A stretch of DNA of 64,000 bases from Buddleja alternifolia (Eukaryota > Streptophyta > Magnoliopsida > Lamiales > Scrophulariaceae), in assembly GCA_019426215.1 (NCBI GenBank), contig CM033393.1, forward strand, positions 14,418,046 through 14,482,045. Direction: 5' to 3'. A program made the translations under genes and the position numbers. Below, in pieces: positions 1 to 10,758 of this stretch; position 1 is the first letter of the stretch, and every line of letters starts with the position of its first letter. The notes beneath the pieces were generated by a model. It made no database searches. It had not been told where the DNA came from and saw nothing but the letters and a program-made list of their open reading frames with translations.

Positions 1-1847
1 AGCAAGTGCACTAGTCGTGTGTAGTAATAAGTGTGGACGAAAAGTCCGGGTTGTCGAACCACGGAGACTTGAATTCTAGTTTAAGATTTGTAATGAAGTG
101 AATAAACAAAGTAAGAATAAATTCAAATAAAATTTGTAAAGAACAAGAACAAAGATGAGCAAGTGATTTAAAACCAATTATAAAGGGAGACTAAGGCACA
201 TGCTAGGTTCAAATTGATCAAATATACTTATAAAGGTTCTTGTTGAAGGATTACACTTATATTGTTATGGTGAGAGCTCCGAGGGTAGAGAATAACCGAT
301 GTCTCGCGTATAAACTCCTATGCTTAGATCGTGATTTCCCAAATATTCCTATCCGGAAATCTAACCACTAAACATGCATTAACGTACTAGAGTTCACTCG
401 ATTAGAATCGAACAACTTCACCCGGGAATCTTTACCTATGTCTAGGGCAATTCCTCATTAGTTGCGGGTCATGATGTGAATCTCTTGCACCCTAAGTTAA
501 TTTTCTCCCGAAATATCAACCTAGGCATAAGATTCTAACATATAGTGATCAAGTATATGCAAGATAGGTAAAAACACAAATTCACATCACATAACAATAT
601 AAGTATAACCTCTACAATCATCTATTATAAGCATATATCACAATTTGACCTTACATGGCCTTAGTCTTATGAATTTAGTTCATGATAGTTATTATGAAAA
701 ACAATAATGAATAAATACACATGTTCATAGACATGAATGAAATGAAAAGGCTATAAAAACTCCCTCTAATGTGATAGATGATGGCCCCTTGATTGGAACT
801 TCAATTCCTAGCTTTCTCCTCTTAGAATGATGAAGAATGGTGATGAATGAAGCTTGAGGACCTGTTCCTCCTCCTCCTCTCCTCCAAGAATCTGAAATTG
901 ATAGTGAATGATGAAGAGTATGGGTTCCCCCTTCTTTTATAGCCAAAAATTCCACTAAAGTATGCATTAAGAATTCCCATTAAAGTTCCCCAATGAGAAT
1001 TGCACCTAAGGTGATGCTTAAAGTTTGGCTTTTAAGATTCCAACCAGCTAAAAAATGTTGAACTTTCGGCCATTAAGAATTCCACCAAGCATAACCATGT
1101 GAAAACTTCAACAAAACACATGCATGCTGCCATTTTCTTGCTTTCCAGCGCAGTCTTAGTATGTTCCTCATAAACTTCTCCACAGAGCTCCAAATTGGAT
1201 GATTCAAGTCTCCATGTTCAGATAACACATAGATCTACAACTGTGCAGAAGGACATTTTGTCCAATTCGGTCTCTAAGTATACCTAAATTACGTTTCAAC
1301 ATGGAGGTTGTTTCTGATTTGGCGCCCATAAAGTAAATCTACCAAGAAACACACTTATGACAACCCCTCAATACATGTGCTGAATTATGGCCAAAAGTGA
1401 TTCTTACCCATCATATAATGCTGGAATTTAGGCTGAAAAAGGAGTAACATTCGGACTATCCATGCCTAGGCATAACTAGGAGGGCGTTGGGGCGTATCCT
1501 GACCAATTATCTCTATAGACCTCCGATTTGGATGTTTCAAGTTCCCATTTGAAGCTAAGACATACATCTAAAACTTTGTAGAAGGAAACTTTGTCTAAGT
1601 CGGTCTCGAAATATACGGAATTATCGCTTGAATGTGGTAGGAGATGCATAAACCGCCTAGGTGTTGAAAAACATGCTTGAACTTGTTTTGTACACCGTTT
1701 TTCTTCCCTTTTCTTCATGTATTCTCATTTATTACCTGTATTCACTTAACACACCTATTAAATGCAAATGTGACATGATTTAAGCAATAAGTGAATCCAA
1801 ATCATAAGAATTACGGTCTTAAAAACACGTAAAAACACCTCTTATCA
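1..1847 (-). mobile_element. LTR of a Ty3/Gypsy (Tat/Athila-like) retrotransposon, cut by the window edge
   Basis: This is a non-coding stretch on the minus strand. Read that way it begins TGATAAGAGGTGTTTTTACG at 1847 and runs to about position 1, where the text about a blank-framed Asp/Cys-free 'pair of CCGGACTTTTCGTCC and CACTTGCT' resembles the LTR ends of plant Tat/Athila elements as I remember them. A TATA box (GGCTATAAAAG, about 934-944) precedes an untranslated stretch, as in an LTR promoter. It abuts pol sequence of element D at 1848, so it inserted there; the partner LTR and body would lie left of the window. The possible target duplication starts at 1848 but cannot be checked. It contains a diverged internal duplication (about 1182-1290 and 1511-1630). 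The short open frames inside it look random. Confidence 0.55.
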
Positions 1848-4477
1848 AAACCCATTTTAGATTCATTTTTAGCCACAAAGCATATTGGGTTGTTATCAAT
1901 TGTTGAACCCCATTCTACCAAATAAACGCTGTTTGCTCTTTTACCTTTAACTTTAGTAGGTCCAGTCTCAGCATCATTTATATAGTAATAAGCACTTGAA
2001 AATACAACTTTAAAACCTTTATCTCAAAATTGGCTTATGCTTAATAAATTATATTTAGGACCCTCAACATAATATACGTCACTTATCATGACGTTCCACC
2101 CATGCACCGTACCTATACCTTTGGTTTTACCTTTGGAGTTATCACCAAATACAACCTGAGGACCATTGGCACTTTGAAAGTTGATCAAGAGATCCTTTAA
2201 GCCTGTCATTTGCCTTGAAGACCCACTATCAATGTACCAAAATAGATGTATCAGCTCTGGCTCTAGGTACCTGCATTTAAAGGACAATTCTAATTCTTTT
2301 TACCCATTGTGACTTGGGTCCTTTCACATTAGTAGTGTTAGTTTGAATTACAACTTTAGGAACCTATATTTGCTTAGTCTTCATTACGGGAGGATTAGCA
2401 TTTTTGGGTTTCACATTGCGATGTGTGTGTTTCTTAAGTGTATAATAATATTCATAATCATAATCGTAATCATAGTCATCATAGTATTGATAATATGATC
2501 TTAATTTTTGTGGATATTGACACTGGTATTTCCTTGGCGCTGGCTTAGGGTAAGCTTTGGGCCCTTGACGCTTAGCGTTTGATTCACATGTGCAAGGTTT
2601 CTCCTTAGCCTTCTGAGCATCTGGATGAACCGTCCTTTGTGAATCATTCACTCTCGTCCTTCCCATGCTTGAGTCAGTATTCACTTTTTCATTTGGCCAC
2701 TTACCATTGTCCTTGGGTTCATTTGGTGTTTGGCTCTTTAAAACCTTCTCAACAAAGAATACACCATTTTCTTTGTTATTTGCCATAACTTTTGACTTTA
2801 TTGGTTTACTACCGAATTTATCACATCTAAACCGGTCTTTTCACCAAATAGTCTAGTTACCTCAGCCACATTATCTATATTTCTTGACGCTTTAGATAAT
2901 GATGAGACGAGTTGTTTTAATTTATTAAGTTTAGCGATAATCTCAGCTTCTCTATTGACTACCATATCAAGATCACTTTTCAACTGAGTGATATCGGCTT
3001 CAAGTGATTGGTTCTTCTCAATGCGTTGTTGCTAAATTTGCAACTCTACCTTGAGCATGACGTTTTCACTTTTAAGTGCTGATATCTCATCAGAGTGATT
3101 TTGATAGAGTTTGGCGGCATCTTGACAATCTTTATAATATTCTTTCACTTTGTCAAGTAATTCTTCATAAGAGAAAGGATTAGCTAATTTAGTATTTACC
3201 TCAGATAGAGAGTCTGAAGACGATTTATCCTCTCATTCCATGAGACAAATTAGCTCTGAATCATCTGCTGGCTCATTTTCATCACTACTCTCTTCTGAAG
3301 ACTCCAAATCTTTAGATGCGGACGCTGGTTCTGATTCCGCTAGCATACCTTGTTGACGAAGGTTGCTCCTGAATTGGTTTCTATCCAATTAATCTTGCCT
3401 TAAGGGCTAAGATACGTTTAAATAAGGGCAATTTACCTGGTAGTGCCCTGGTTTCCTGTAGTTATAACAAAGATTAGTTTTCATCTTTTGTTCAGTTGTT
3501 AATCATGATGTACCATGTGGTTTTGAGGCCACTGGAGCTGAGAGATTCTGGGGAGAAGACACTTGGTATTGAATTGGCGCTGAGGGCGGAGGAGTTGAAT
3601 ACTGAGGCGCTTGATACGATTGTTGAACAAAAGGGGACGCTTGATAGGAGTTCTGTTCTTGATGCTTTGGAGTCTTTCCTTTCTTATCATATTTCAGAAA
3701 TCTTCTGAACTTGTTTAATAGCGTTGTTTCCTTTCCCTCACTATGATCTGACATCTTTCCCTTGTTACCTGATTTACCCTTGACTGATGCTATTAGCGCT
3801 CCTGATTCTATCACCGGGCTAACTACATCGCTCGCTCAATTTAATTCAAACTCAAAAGCTTTGAGTTCTGAAAAAGCATCCTCTGGAGTTAAGAACAATA
3901 ACCTCATTGCTGTTGTCTTCATAAAAATCTACTCGGGAGACTTCTGAAAATCTTGACCACCATTTCTCGATTTTGTAAATCCATGTCTAGAGACGTCAAC
4001 TCTGTCACAAGAGCAGTAAATCTTACGTCCAATTGTTCTAGCGTCTCATTGGCAACATCTTAAACCATTGAATCTTTCCTTAGAAATTGAAAATTTGTTC
4101 TCCTTGATTTGAGCTGACCCACCATAGATTATGGCCAACTTATCCCAAATTTCCTTAGTCGTTGAACACGACTTATCCTTATTAAATAAATTATCATTAT
4201 CATTAATGACTGTATAGAGAGCATTTCGTCTAACATTGTCTAAATTATCTCTGCGACACTCATCTGACGACCATTCACTTTTTAGGCTTTTCAGCATAAC
4301 CATCTGAGGTTTTTTCTGTGGCTGTAGGTGCCCGAGTGATGACCTTCATGATCTAAATCAGTCCATCTGAAATGATATCACACATTTCATCATCACAAGA
4401 ACATAAATATGTAAAAGCATTGACATTCCATGAGTTATAATTCGACTCGGTCAACTTTGATACTTTAGAAAATGCCA
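1848..4477 (-). pseudogene. gag-pol: gag and protease region of Copia element D
   Basis: The start codon is at 4477 (MAFSKV...), matching the gag start of element B. The gag N-terminal region follows, then a zinc knuckle near 3425-3475 reading CYNYRKPGHYQVNC. Its second cysteine is replaced by tyrosine, so metal binding should be lost. Downstream are a lysine/asparagine-rich region, a tyrosine/aspartate-rich tract (about 2440-2510) and the aspartic protease start (WYIDSGSSRQMTG, about 2200-2240) with the DSG catalytic motif. The frame is broken many times. Gag would form the capsid and protease would cut the polyprotein; this copy can make neither. The rest of pol is missing beyond 1848. Confidence 0.8.
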
Positions 4478-4562
4478 TGAAAAATATTTAGAGCAACTAA
4501 ATTTTAAAAGGATCTAAACAAGCTATTATGCTTGGAAATTTGAAAAACTGCAACATTAACCG

Positions 4563-4574
4563 CTCCGATACAAC
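4563..4574 (-). promoter_or_regulatory. Decayed tRNA-Met primer-binding site of element D
   Basis: Minus strand reads TTGTATCGGAGC directly inside the LTR edge, where a functional Copia site reads TGGTATCAGAGC. It differs at two positions and sits two bases from the LTR terminus, the same spacing as in element B. Confidence 0.7.
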
Positions 4575-4575
4575 T

Positions 4576-5548
4576 TGTTGGTCCCAAGTGGCATACGAAA
4601 GAGTCTAGAAGGGAGGATTGAATAGACCCTGACGTTTTCTTCAACTTCAAAAATTTCGTATTAAAAAATTCTTTTGGACGCTTGGCTGAGCATCTACTTG
4701 AAGACAATTTGTAGAGAGTTAACTTAGACCCAAGATTTGAATACTTCACCGGATTAAGGCAAAGCGTTCAGTGCTGTTATCAATGTTAGCACATCGGAAA
4801 TGTTTTAAGTCTTTTTTTAGAAAGGTTTAGCATCACTATGTTTTACTTAGTTGCTTCTAGCTTTAAACAGTTTTATAAATGTATTTACTTTTTGTTTATG
4901 CATGAATATAATAATGAAGAAAATAAACAATAAAGTAAAGAACACAATGTTTGAAAGGTTCGATGGGTGGTGTAATCCCAACTACGTTCTTCTTCTCCTT
5001 TTTCAACTTGGAGGAAATCAACGAAGATGATCTTCAAAGAATCACACAGAAACTTCTACAAAATAAAGGATGGATTGGATACGAATGGCTTGAGCTCCTT
5101 GGTCACACAGATTTCAGCTCCAAGACAATTTGATCTGCTTGTTTATTTCACTCACAAATACTGCAAGTATTCAACTTCTTCTTCACACAGACTGAGAGGA
5201 TGAATAGGGTTTTTGGTCAATAGGTTTGTTTGATATTGAAAGTTCAAACAACTTGAATATCTTAGTAATAATGTAGGGTTCTTCTTGAAAAGAGATTCGA
5301 GATATTGTTTGACTGTCTCAGGGACTTGTGAAAAGCTAAGGAATGTTTGAAATGGATTTTCTAGTTTTTATAAAAATTTAAGGTTTGAGACTTCAATGCA
5401 ATAGATATTTGGCTTGTAAGCTTGTTGTTCTTGATATTTGGATTGTTGCTAAAGTCCTATTTATACAATTATTTGGATAAAGTGTCTGTTTGACACTAAG
5501 CTTGGCGCGTGTCTATCACTTTCGCGTGGATAGCTTTTTGTCCTTTTA
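4576..5548 (-). repeat. Partial LTR of Copia element D
   Basis: In plus-strand order it begins TGTTGGTCCCAAGTGG, the same terminus as the two LTRs of element B at 8783 and 31757, and follows them with many substitutions and indels through the GTTTGACAC and GCGCGTGTC landmarks (about 5485-5510). Similarity is lost at about 5548. The outer part of the LTR is gone. Confidence 0.75.
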
Positions 5549-5775
5549 TAAACGAGTGGGTATATATCTAGGGTATGGATCTACTTTAGAGGAGAAACAC
5601 TTGGGTCTCTGAAGTGAATCAAGAATCCGGGCAAGGGTGATTTTGGTGGAGGAATTCGAAATCTTCATCAATGAAAAGAATGAGGCGATTGATTCAATGA
5701 ACGAGGAGCAAGCTAGGGAGCTTATGTTAAGGAAGAAGAAACTCTTCAATTTTTACAAAAAATCGAATAAGGTAA
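5549..5775 (+). other. Exon-like open stretch of unknown origin
   Basis: I do not recognise this piece. After a TGA near 5609 it stays open on the plus strand for about 55 codons, rich in Glu, Asn and Lys (for example VEEFEIFINEKNEAIDSMN). It ends in an AAG|GTAAGA sequence near 5770 that looks like a good 5' splice site, followed by AT-rich, intron-like sequence. It lies between the broken LTR of element D and the leader of element A and matches neither. It could be a captured host exon, the remnant of another element, or chance. No start codon or acceptor is evident. Confidence 0.3.
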
Positions 5776-6179
5776 GATCTTCTTGATTAAATTTTTAAAT
5801 AACTAGTATAGAGATGCGCAAGTCTATGATAGGTGATAAGCCCATAACATTAATAAACTCACATGTTTAAATCCTTGAAACTAAAATCTTAATTTTTCGT
5901 TGTGCTTAGTCGGGCTATATGTATGTTTCCTAATAGTAAATGCCAATGAGCAGTGTAAGTGGGATAAGTTAACTTTCAACTTAGTCCACTTCGAATTAAG
6001 TATTCCAAATATTAATCCAATTAGAAAATATAGCTTTAATTAATAATAATAAACTAAATTATGTAATCTACTTAATAATGTAGTCTTTAGAATAATAAAT
6101 AATAAATAGCTAATATAATAAATTATTATTTACTATCTACTTTATTTCAATTAATCCAATAATTAAAAAAAATAATTCA
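5776..6179. other. AT-rich spacer, nothing recognised
   Basis: The stretch is very AT-rich with runs of TAATAATAA and no open frame of note. It joins the exon-like piece to the first sequence alignable with the Copia leader. Element A's 5' LTR should lie about here but no LTR terminus or primer-binding site was found, so a deletion or rearrangement probably removed it. Confidence 0.4.
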
Positions 6180-7050
6180 TTTGCTCATGTATTGGGCCGG
6201 AGTTTGAGCCCCCCGTTTGTAACTTTATTTTTATTTAGATCAATTATATAGTCATGTACCATTGTAATAAAAGTATTAGATAGGTCCAAAAAAGAGAGAA
6301 GACGGTGGCAAGCTTGGAGCGGAGTCAAGGATCTCTTTTTGCAATAGCTTAGAACTCCCCCCCCCCCCGATTGACTTGTTGGCTCGAGATAATATAGATA
6401 AAAGCCAATACATGTGTGTGTTGTTAGAAATTGCTAGGCGCTTTTCTTATTCATTTCCATAAATAGTGCTTAATAAATTAATGTGCAAAGTGAGGCCCAA
6501 AATATAATAACTATCAAATTATTAAATCTCCCTGTATCAAATGATACTAAGTAAGTAAAGGGTATTTGATATCCTGGCTCTCCATCAAATTTTAGAACAA
6601 GATGGCTGCATGTTGTATATGGCACCGTTTCGGTATTAGGGGGTCATACATAATGGTAATAGGCTTGATCTTCTTTAGTGCATTAAATGTCTTCAGTCAA
6701 AGCGAATTTCGCCCTATATATCGAAAAAGATTGCAAGGCGAGATTAAATTGTTAGACTGATATGAGTTGATGGGATGAATCACCACCTATATATCCAAAA
6801 AGATTGCGGCTTAGTGATTCATGAGCCAAAGGGTAAATGCTTTAATTGGCACTAGGTGCCACCTCAATTTATAGACGGGCTATATATCGAAAAGGTTGCA
6901 ACCCATCTAGACATAGAGGACCTCAATCATCCACTATGAAACCAATCCAACGAAGTTTTCGATTATTGCAGTGGGAGTACAATAATTGAGAAAAATAGTG
7001 GGAGACAAGTAATTGTACAAGTCCTTTGTAATTACTTATTTTAAATAATA

Positions 7051-7657
7051 GAGAAAATAGCAGATACCCCCCCAAACTATGAGGTGATTTGCACTTTGCC
7101 CCCAACCTAGTAAAGTTGCACTTAACACCCTAACCTATCATATATGTGGACTTAACCCCCTCGGTCAGCTTCGGGCAGCACACAGGGGGCAAACTGCTAC
7201 AAACCCATATGTGAGGGGGCAAAGCGCACATCACCTCATAGGTTTGGGGGGGGTATCTGCTATTTTCTCTTCTTTTTTTTTAATTCAAATATTCTTAATA
7301 TTAAGTTAAATCCCCTCAGTCAGCTTGGGGAAAAAATTTACCCATTTATCGTTCAATTTAAATCATGCATATTGGAATTTGTTTGGATTTTTGTTAAAAT
7401 ATTATTTCTAGGTTTGAAATAAATAATTTTCAAATATGAGGTGTTGTGCGCTTTAGCCCCTCACCTATGAGGTGATGAGCGCTTTGCCCCCTCACCTATG
7501 TGGTTTGTAGCACTTTGCCCCCTGTGTGCTGTCCGAAGCTGACCGAGGGGGTTAAGTGCACATATATGATAGGTTAGAGTGTTAAGTACAACTTTTAATA
7601 GGCTGGGGGGGCAAAGTGCACATCACCTCATAGGTTGGGGGTATCTGCTATATTCTC
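7051..7657. mobile_element. Foldback (MULE-like) element 1
   Basis: Ends are inverted repeats starting GAGAAAATAGCAGATACCCC and ending GGGGGTATCTGCTATATTCTC in mirror form. A perfect 9-bp duplication TAAATAATA flanks it (7042-7050 and 7658-7666), the size typical of Mutator-like elements. The arms carry repeated runs of TTTGCCCCC and its complement, so the single strand could fold on itself. It has no coding capacity. The left 7051-7267 is itself bounded by the same terminal motif, which suggests a small unit within a larger one. It belongs to the same family as 40450-41542. It sits in the leader of element A just upstream of gag. Confidence 0.8.
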
Positions 7658-7722
7658 TAAATAATATAAAGCATCTAATTGATAACTTGGTATTTTCTGT
7701 AGTTTGATAATTACTCTCTATA

Positions 7723-8782
7723 ATGGTTAACACACTCAAAGCATTGCTTGAAAGGAATATTCTGAATGGACAAAACTTTTCTAAATGGAACAGAGGATTG
7801 AGGACAGTCCTCAATGATGAAAATCTTGAATATAAGTTGGAGCTGAATTGACCTCCGAGACCTGGGGTCGACGAGGATGATTCAGTAAAGATAGCATATT
7901 CAGATTGGGTATCTGATGCTCATAAGGTAAGGGATTATATGTTGAGCTCCATGTGCAGCGAGTTACAATGCACACATGAAACTATGGATATTCCTAAATC
8001 AATCATGTTGCACTTGGATGAACTGTTTGGGGAACAGGGTAAGTCTCTTAGATACTTTGTATCAAAAGAGTTATTCAACATCAAGATGAAAGAGCATGAG
8101 GATGTAAAGGATCATGTCTTGAATATGATCTCCATGTTAGAGAGGCTTAGGTCTATGGATTTCTACATGGACATGCACCTTCAAGTGGATCTCATTCTCC
8201 AATCACTCCCTAAATTGTTCCCGGATTTTGTCATCAATTTTGATAAGGACGACACTGAAGGATCACTCTCCGTGCTTATGGGCAAGCTAATGATTGCACA
8301 ACAATGACAAAGGGAAAAATGGGGTGCATTCAAGATTCCTATTATTTCAAAATATACGAAATTAGCTGGAAAAATCAGAGAACCCAAGATTACAAAGGCT
8401 CAGAAGTTCAAAGCCAAGGGTTCTAAGAACAAAAAGGGCATGTGCTTTTTTTGCAAGGGGCTGGGCCACTGGAAGTGCAGCTGTCCTGATCTGAAATCTG
8501 GAAAAGCAGGTATAGAACTTTTTATTTTTGAAACTAATTGTTCTATTACTATATTTTCTACTTCATCAATTCTAGATTCAGGAGTTAGTGCTCACATCTG
8601 TGTTTTGAACCAGGATCTAGAAACAAGTAGGAAGCTAGGAGAAAGAGAAGTGATGATCAATGTGGGAAGCGGGCACAGTGTCGCGGCTACACACATTGGA
8701 AGCAGTTCTATTACATTAATGTCTGAACATTCTATTACTTTAGATAATTGCCTCGTTTTGCCCAATGGCTTAAGAATATTGT
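7723..8782 (+). pseudogene. gag-pol: gag and protease start of Copia element A
   Basis: The start at 7723 (MVNTLKALLERNIL...) aligns with the gag start of element C. A TGA stop falls near 7849. The capsid region follows (FGEQGKSLRYFVSKELFNIK, LQVDLILQSLPKLFPDFVIN), then a TGA near 8305, a lysine-rich segment, and an intact-looking zinc knuckle CFFCKGLGHWKCSC (about 8443-8484). The aspartic protease motif is ILDSGVSAHIC (about 8567-8600). The reading ends at 8782 in LPNGLRIL, where element B has inserted, and continues at 33288. Products would be capsid/nucleocapsid and protease; with two stops in gag the copy is dead. Confidence 0.85.
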
Positions 8783-10315
8783 TGTTGATCCCAAGTGGCA
8801 TACAAAAGGGTCTAGAAGGGGGGGGGGTCAATAGACCCTGAAGTCTTTTTTTCGACTTCAAAAATTCGTATTAAAATTGTGTTGGACGCTTGAGAAGTAG
8901 ACGCTTGACTGAGCGTCTATTGAAGACTATTTTTCGAAAGTTAACTTAGACTTCAAGATTTGAATACTATAACTAAATAGGTTTAAGCATTCACTTCTTT
9001 GATCAGTGTTAGCATGGTAGAATGATTTTAGAGTCCTCTCTTTTTGAAAGCTTTAGCGTCACATAGTGAGTTTTAGTTGCTTAGCGTTCAATTGAGTCTT
9101 ACTTAACAGTTTTATGCAATGATATATCAATATGAAAATTGACTGTAAAGTAAAGAACACAATATTTGTAAGGTTCATTGGGTGGTGTAATCCCAACTAC
9201 GTCCTTCTTCTCCTTGATCACTTGGAGGCAATCTACTGAAATGATTCTCAAAGAATCACACAGAATCTTCGATAAATTAGGGAGAGATGGATGTTGATGA
9301 TTTGAGTTACTTGATCACACAGATTTCTACTCCAAGACACTTCTATCCTCTTGCTTCTTTCACTCAGAAATAATGCAAGTATCCAACTTCGACTTCACAC
9401 AGATCGCGAGGCTTGGATGGGGTTTTCCTAAACGGTTTGTTTGATTTTGATAAAGTTCAAACAACTGGGAATATCTCAATAGTAATGTAGGTTTCTCCTA
9501 AAAGAATGTTTGAGATATTGGTTGATTGTCTCAAGAATTAAAGAAAAGCAAAGAGAATGTTTGCTTGAATATTCTGGTTTTTTTGAGAGTTTAAGGAATG
9601 AGACTTCAATGCACCAACAATTTGGCTTGGAATTAATCGTATGTTTGGCTTGTTGTTGAAGTCCTATTTATAGACAATCTTGGAAAAAGTGTTCGTTTGA
9701 CACATGCACAGGCGCGTGTCTCTCACTTCCGCGAGTGAACAACTTTTGTCCTTTTTCCTGAAAATCTGCTGCACAAAAGTTGGTGCTGCAGTCTGTGAAA
9801 GTTGACAGTCCAATAAGGTGTCTTTTTCGTACGTCCGAAAGAGCTTATCACATTTAATGCTCTTATCAACATTTAATGCATTTGAATTAAGGCCCGTTAG
9901 CACTTAATGCACTGAGAATATTTGCATTAAACTCCTTCTGAACTTAGAAATAAGTTCAGGTGAAATCAGTCATTAATAGACGTTCATTCATCTTTGAATA
10001 ACTTCTGTCCTAATAAACGCTTGATACAGCTGGTCGTTTGGACGCTTGGAATCTTTATCTTCATTCAGAATTCAGGCGCTTGAGTCTTCAAACTTAACTA
10101 CTGATAAACTCGCTCAGAAATTATCAGACGCTCAGTCAAAGGATAATTAGCCTAACGATCTAGAATAAAAATAAAACAAAGCCAATAAAGCCTATTACAA
10201 TTCTACCACTCAAAGCTTATACATGATTTCTACTAAAATCAAACTTATATATTTTGGGGTCTAACAAGTAATCCTCATTGTCATAATCAAAACTTCTAAC
10301 ATGAAATTCCTAACA
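8783..10315 (-). repeat. 3' LTR of element B
   Basis: 1,533 bp beginning TGTTGATCCC and ending CCTAACA on the plus strand; matches 31757-33287 over its whole length with scattered substitutions and small indels. A 10-base G run (8818-8827) is present here but only five Gs occur at the same place in the other LTR. The AGTCCTATTTATAG sequence near 9659 (complement contains TATAAATAG) is a likely promoter TATA box. Confidence 0.9.
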
Positions 10316-10330
10316 ATTTCCCCATTTTTG
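10316..10330 (-). promoter_or_regulatory. Polypurine tract of element B
   Basis: Minus strand reads AAAAATGGGGAAAT directly before the LTR start TGTTAGG. A purine run in this position primes plus-strand DNA synthesis in LTR retrotransposons. The 10331-10758 stretch between it and the end of the extra reading frame is untranslated and shows nothing else recognisable. Confidence 0.75.
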
Positions 10331-10758
10331 ATGATGACAATACTTACTCTTTTATAGTTCAAGAGTTAGACAGCCAAAATGAAAGTTAGCTTTGGTTAGT
10401 TAATGTTAGTTATGCTTCAACGAGATGTTTCAGCTGAAAAATGCATTTTTATATATATCAATGATTATAAGCATTTTACAACTAAACAAGGAAATACATA
10501 AGAGACAAGAATATAGATAATGCAAATCAAAAAGCTCTAATGACTTGGTCTAACTACATATCGCTTGGCCATTTCAGCTCAGATAACTTCAGTGAGGTTG
10601 TCTTCCAAAGTCATCATCGTAGCATGATCTTTGTTAATAACAAGCTTATTCTCTTCCTTGTGTCTCTTCTTGTAAGCAGTAAAATGTTTGTCCCATTCAG
10701 TCAGATCAATACCAATATACCTTATGCAAATTCTAAAAGTTCGGTTGAAGTCAGTCAT

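Larger units (their letters stand above)
1848..5548 (-). mobile_element. Copia element D: truncated Sirevirus-like fragment
   Basis: A minus-strand Copia fragment closely related to element B. It carries part of an LTR (4576-5548), a decayed primer-binding site, gag and the start of pol. The pol side ends abruptly at 1848 against the Gypsy LTR. The LTR side stops matching element B's LTR near 5548, shortly after the shared stretch around GCGCGTGTC, so about 0.55 kb of LTR is missing. Integrase, reverse transcriptase, RNase H and the extra reading frame of element B are absent. The fragment is more decayed than B and is probably an older copy of the same family. Confidence 0.8.
6180..8782 (+). 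mobile_element. Copia element A, left part (leader, gag, protease start)
   Basis: A plus-strand Copia related to element C. The stretch 6180-7722 is leader RNA: landmarks such as GGGCCGGA...TTGAGCCC, TAATGTGCAAAGTGAG, repeated ATATATCGAAAAGGTTGCA and AGTGGGAGAC have counterparts in the leader of C (19371-20340). A foldback element interrupts it at 7051-7657. Gag starts at 7723. At 8782 the reading is cut by element B. It resumes at 33288, is cut by LINE 1, and resumes at 38222. The 5' LTR is not present. A 12-base C run sits at 6357-6368. Confidence 0.8.

Noticed and set aside
725..967. 80-codon open frame on the minus strand near the left edge
   Set aside because: It lies just downstream of the TATA box of a Gypsy-type LTR, in untranslated sequence, and has no recognisable domain.
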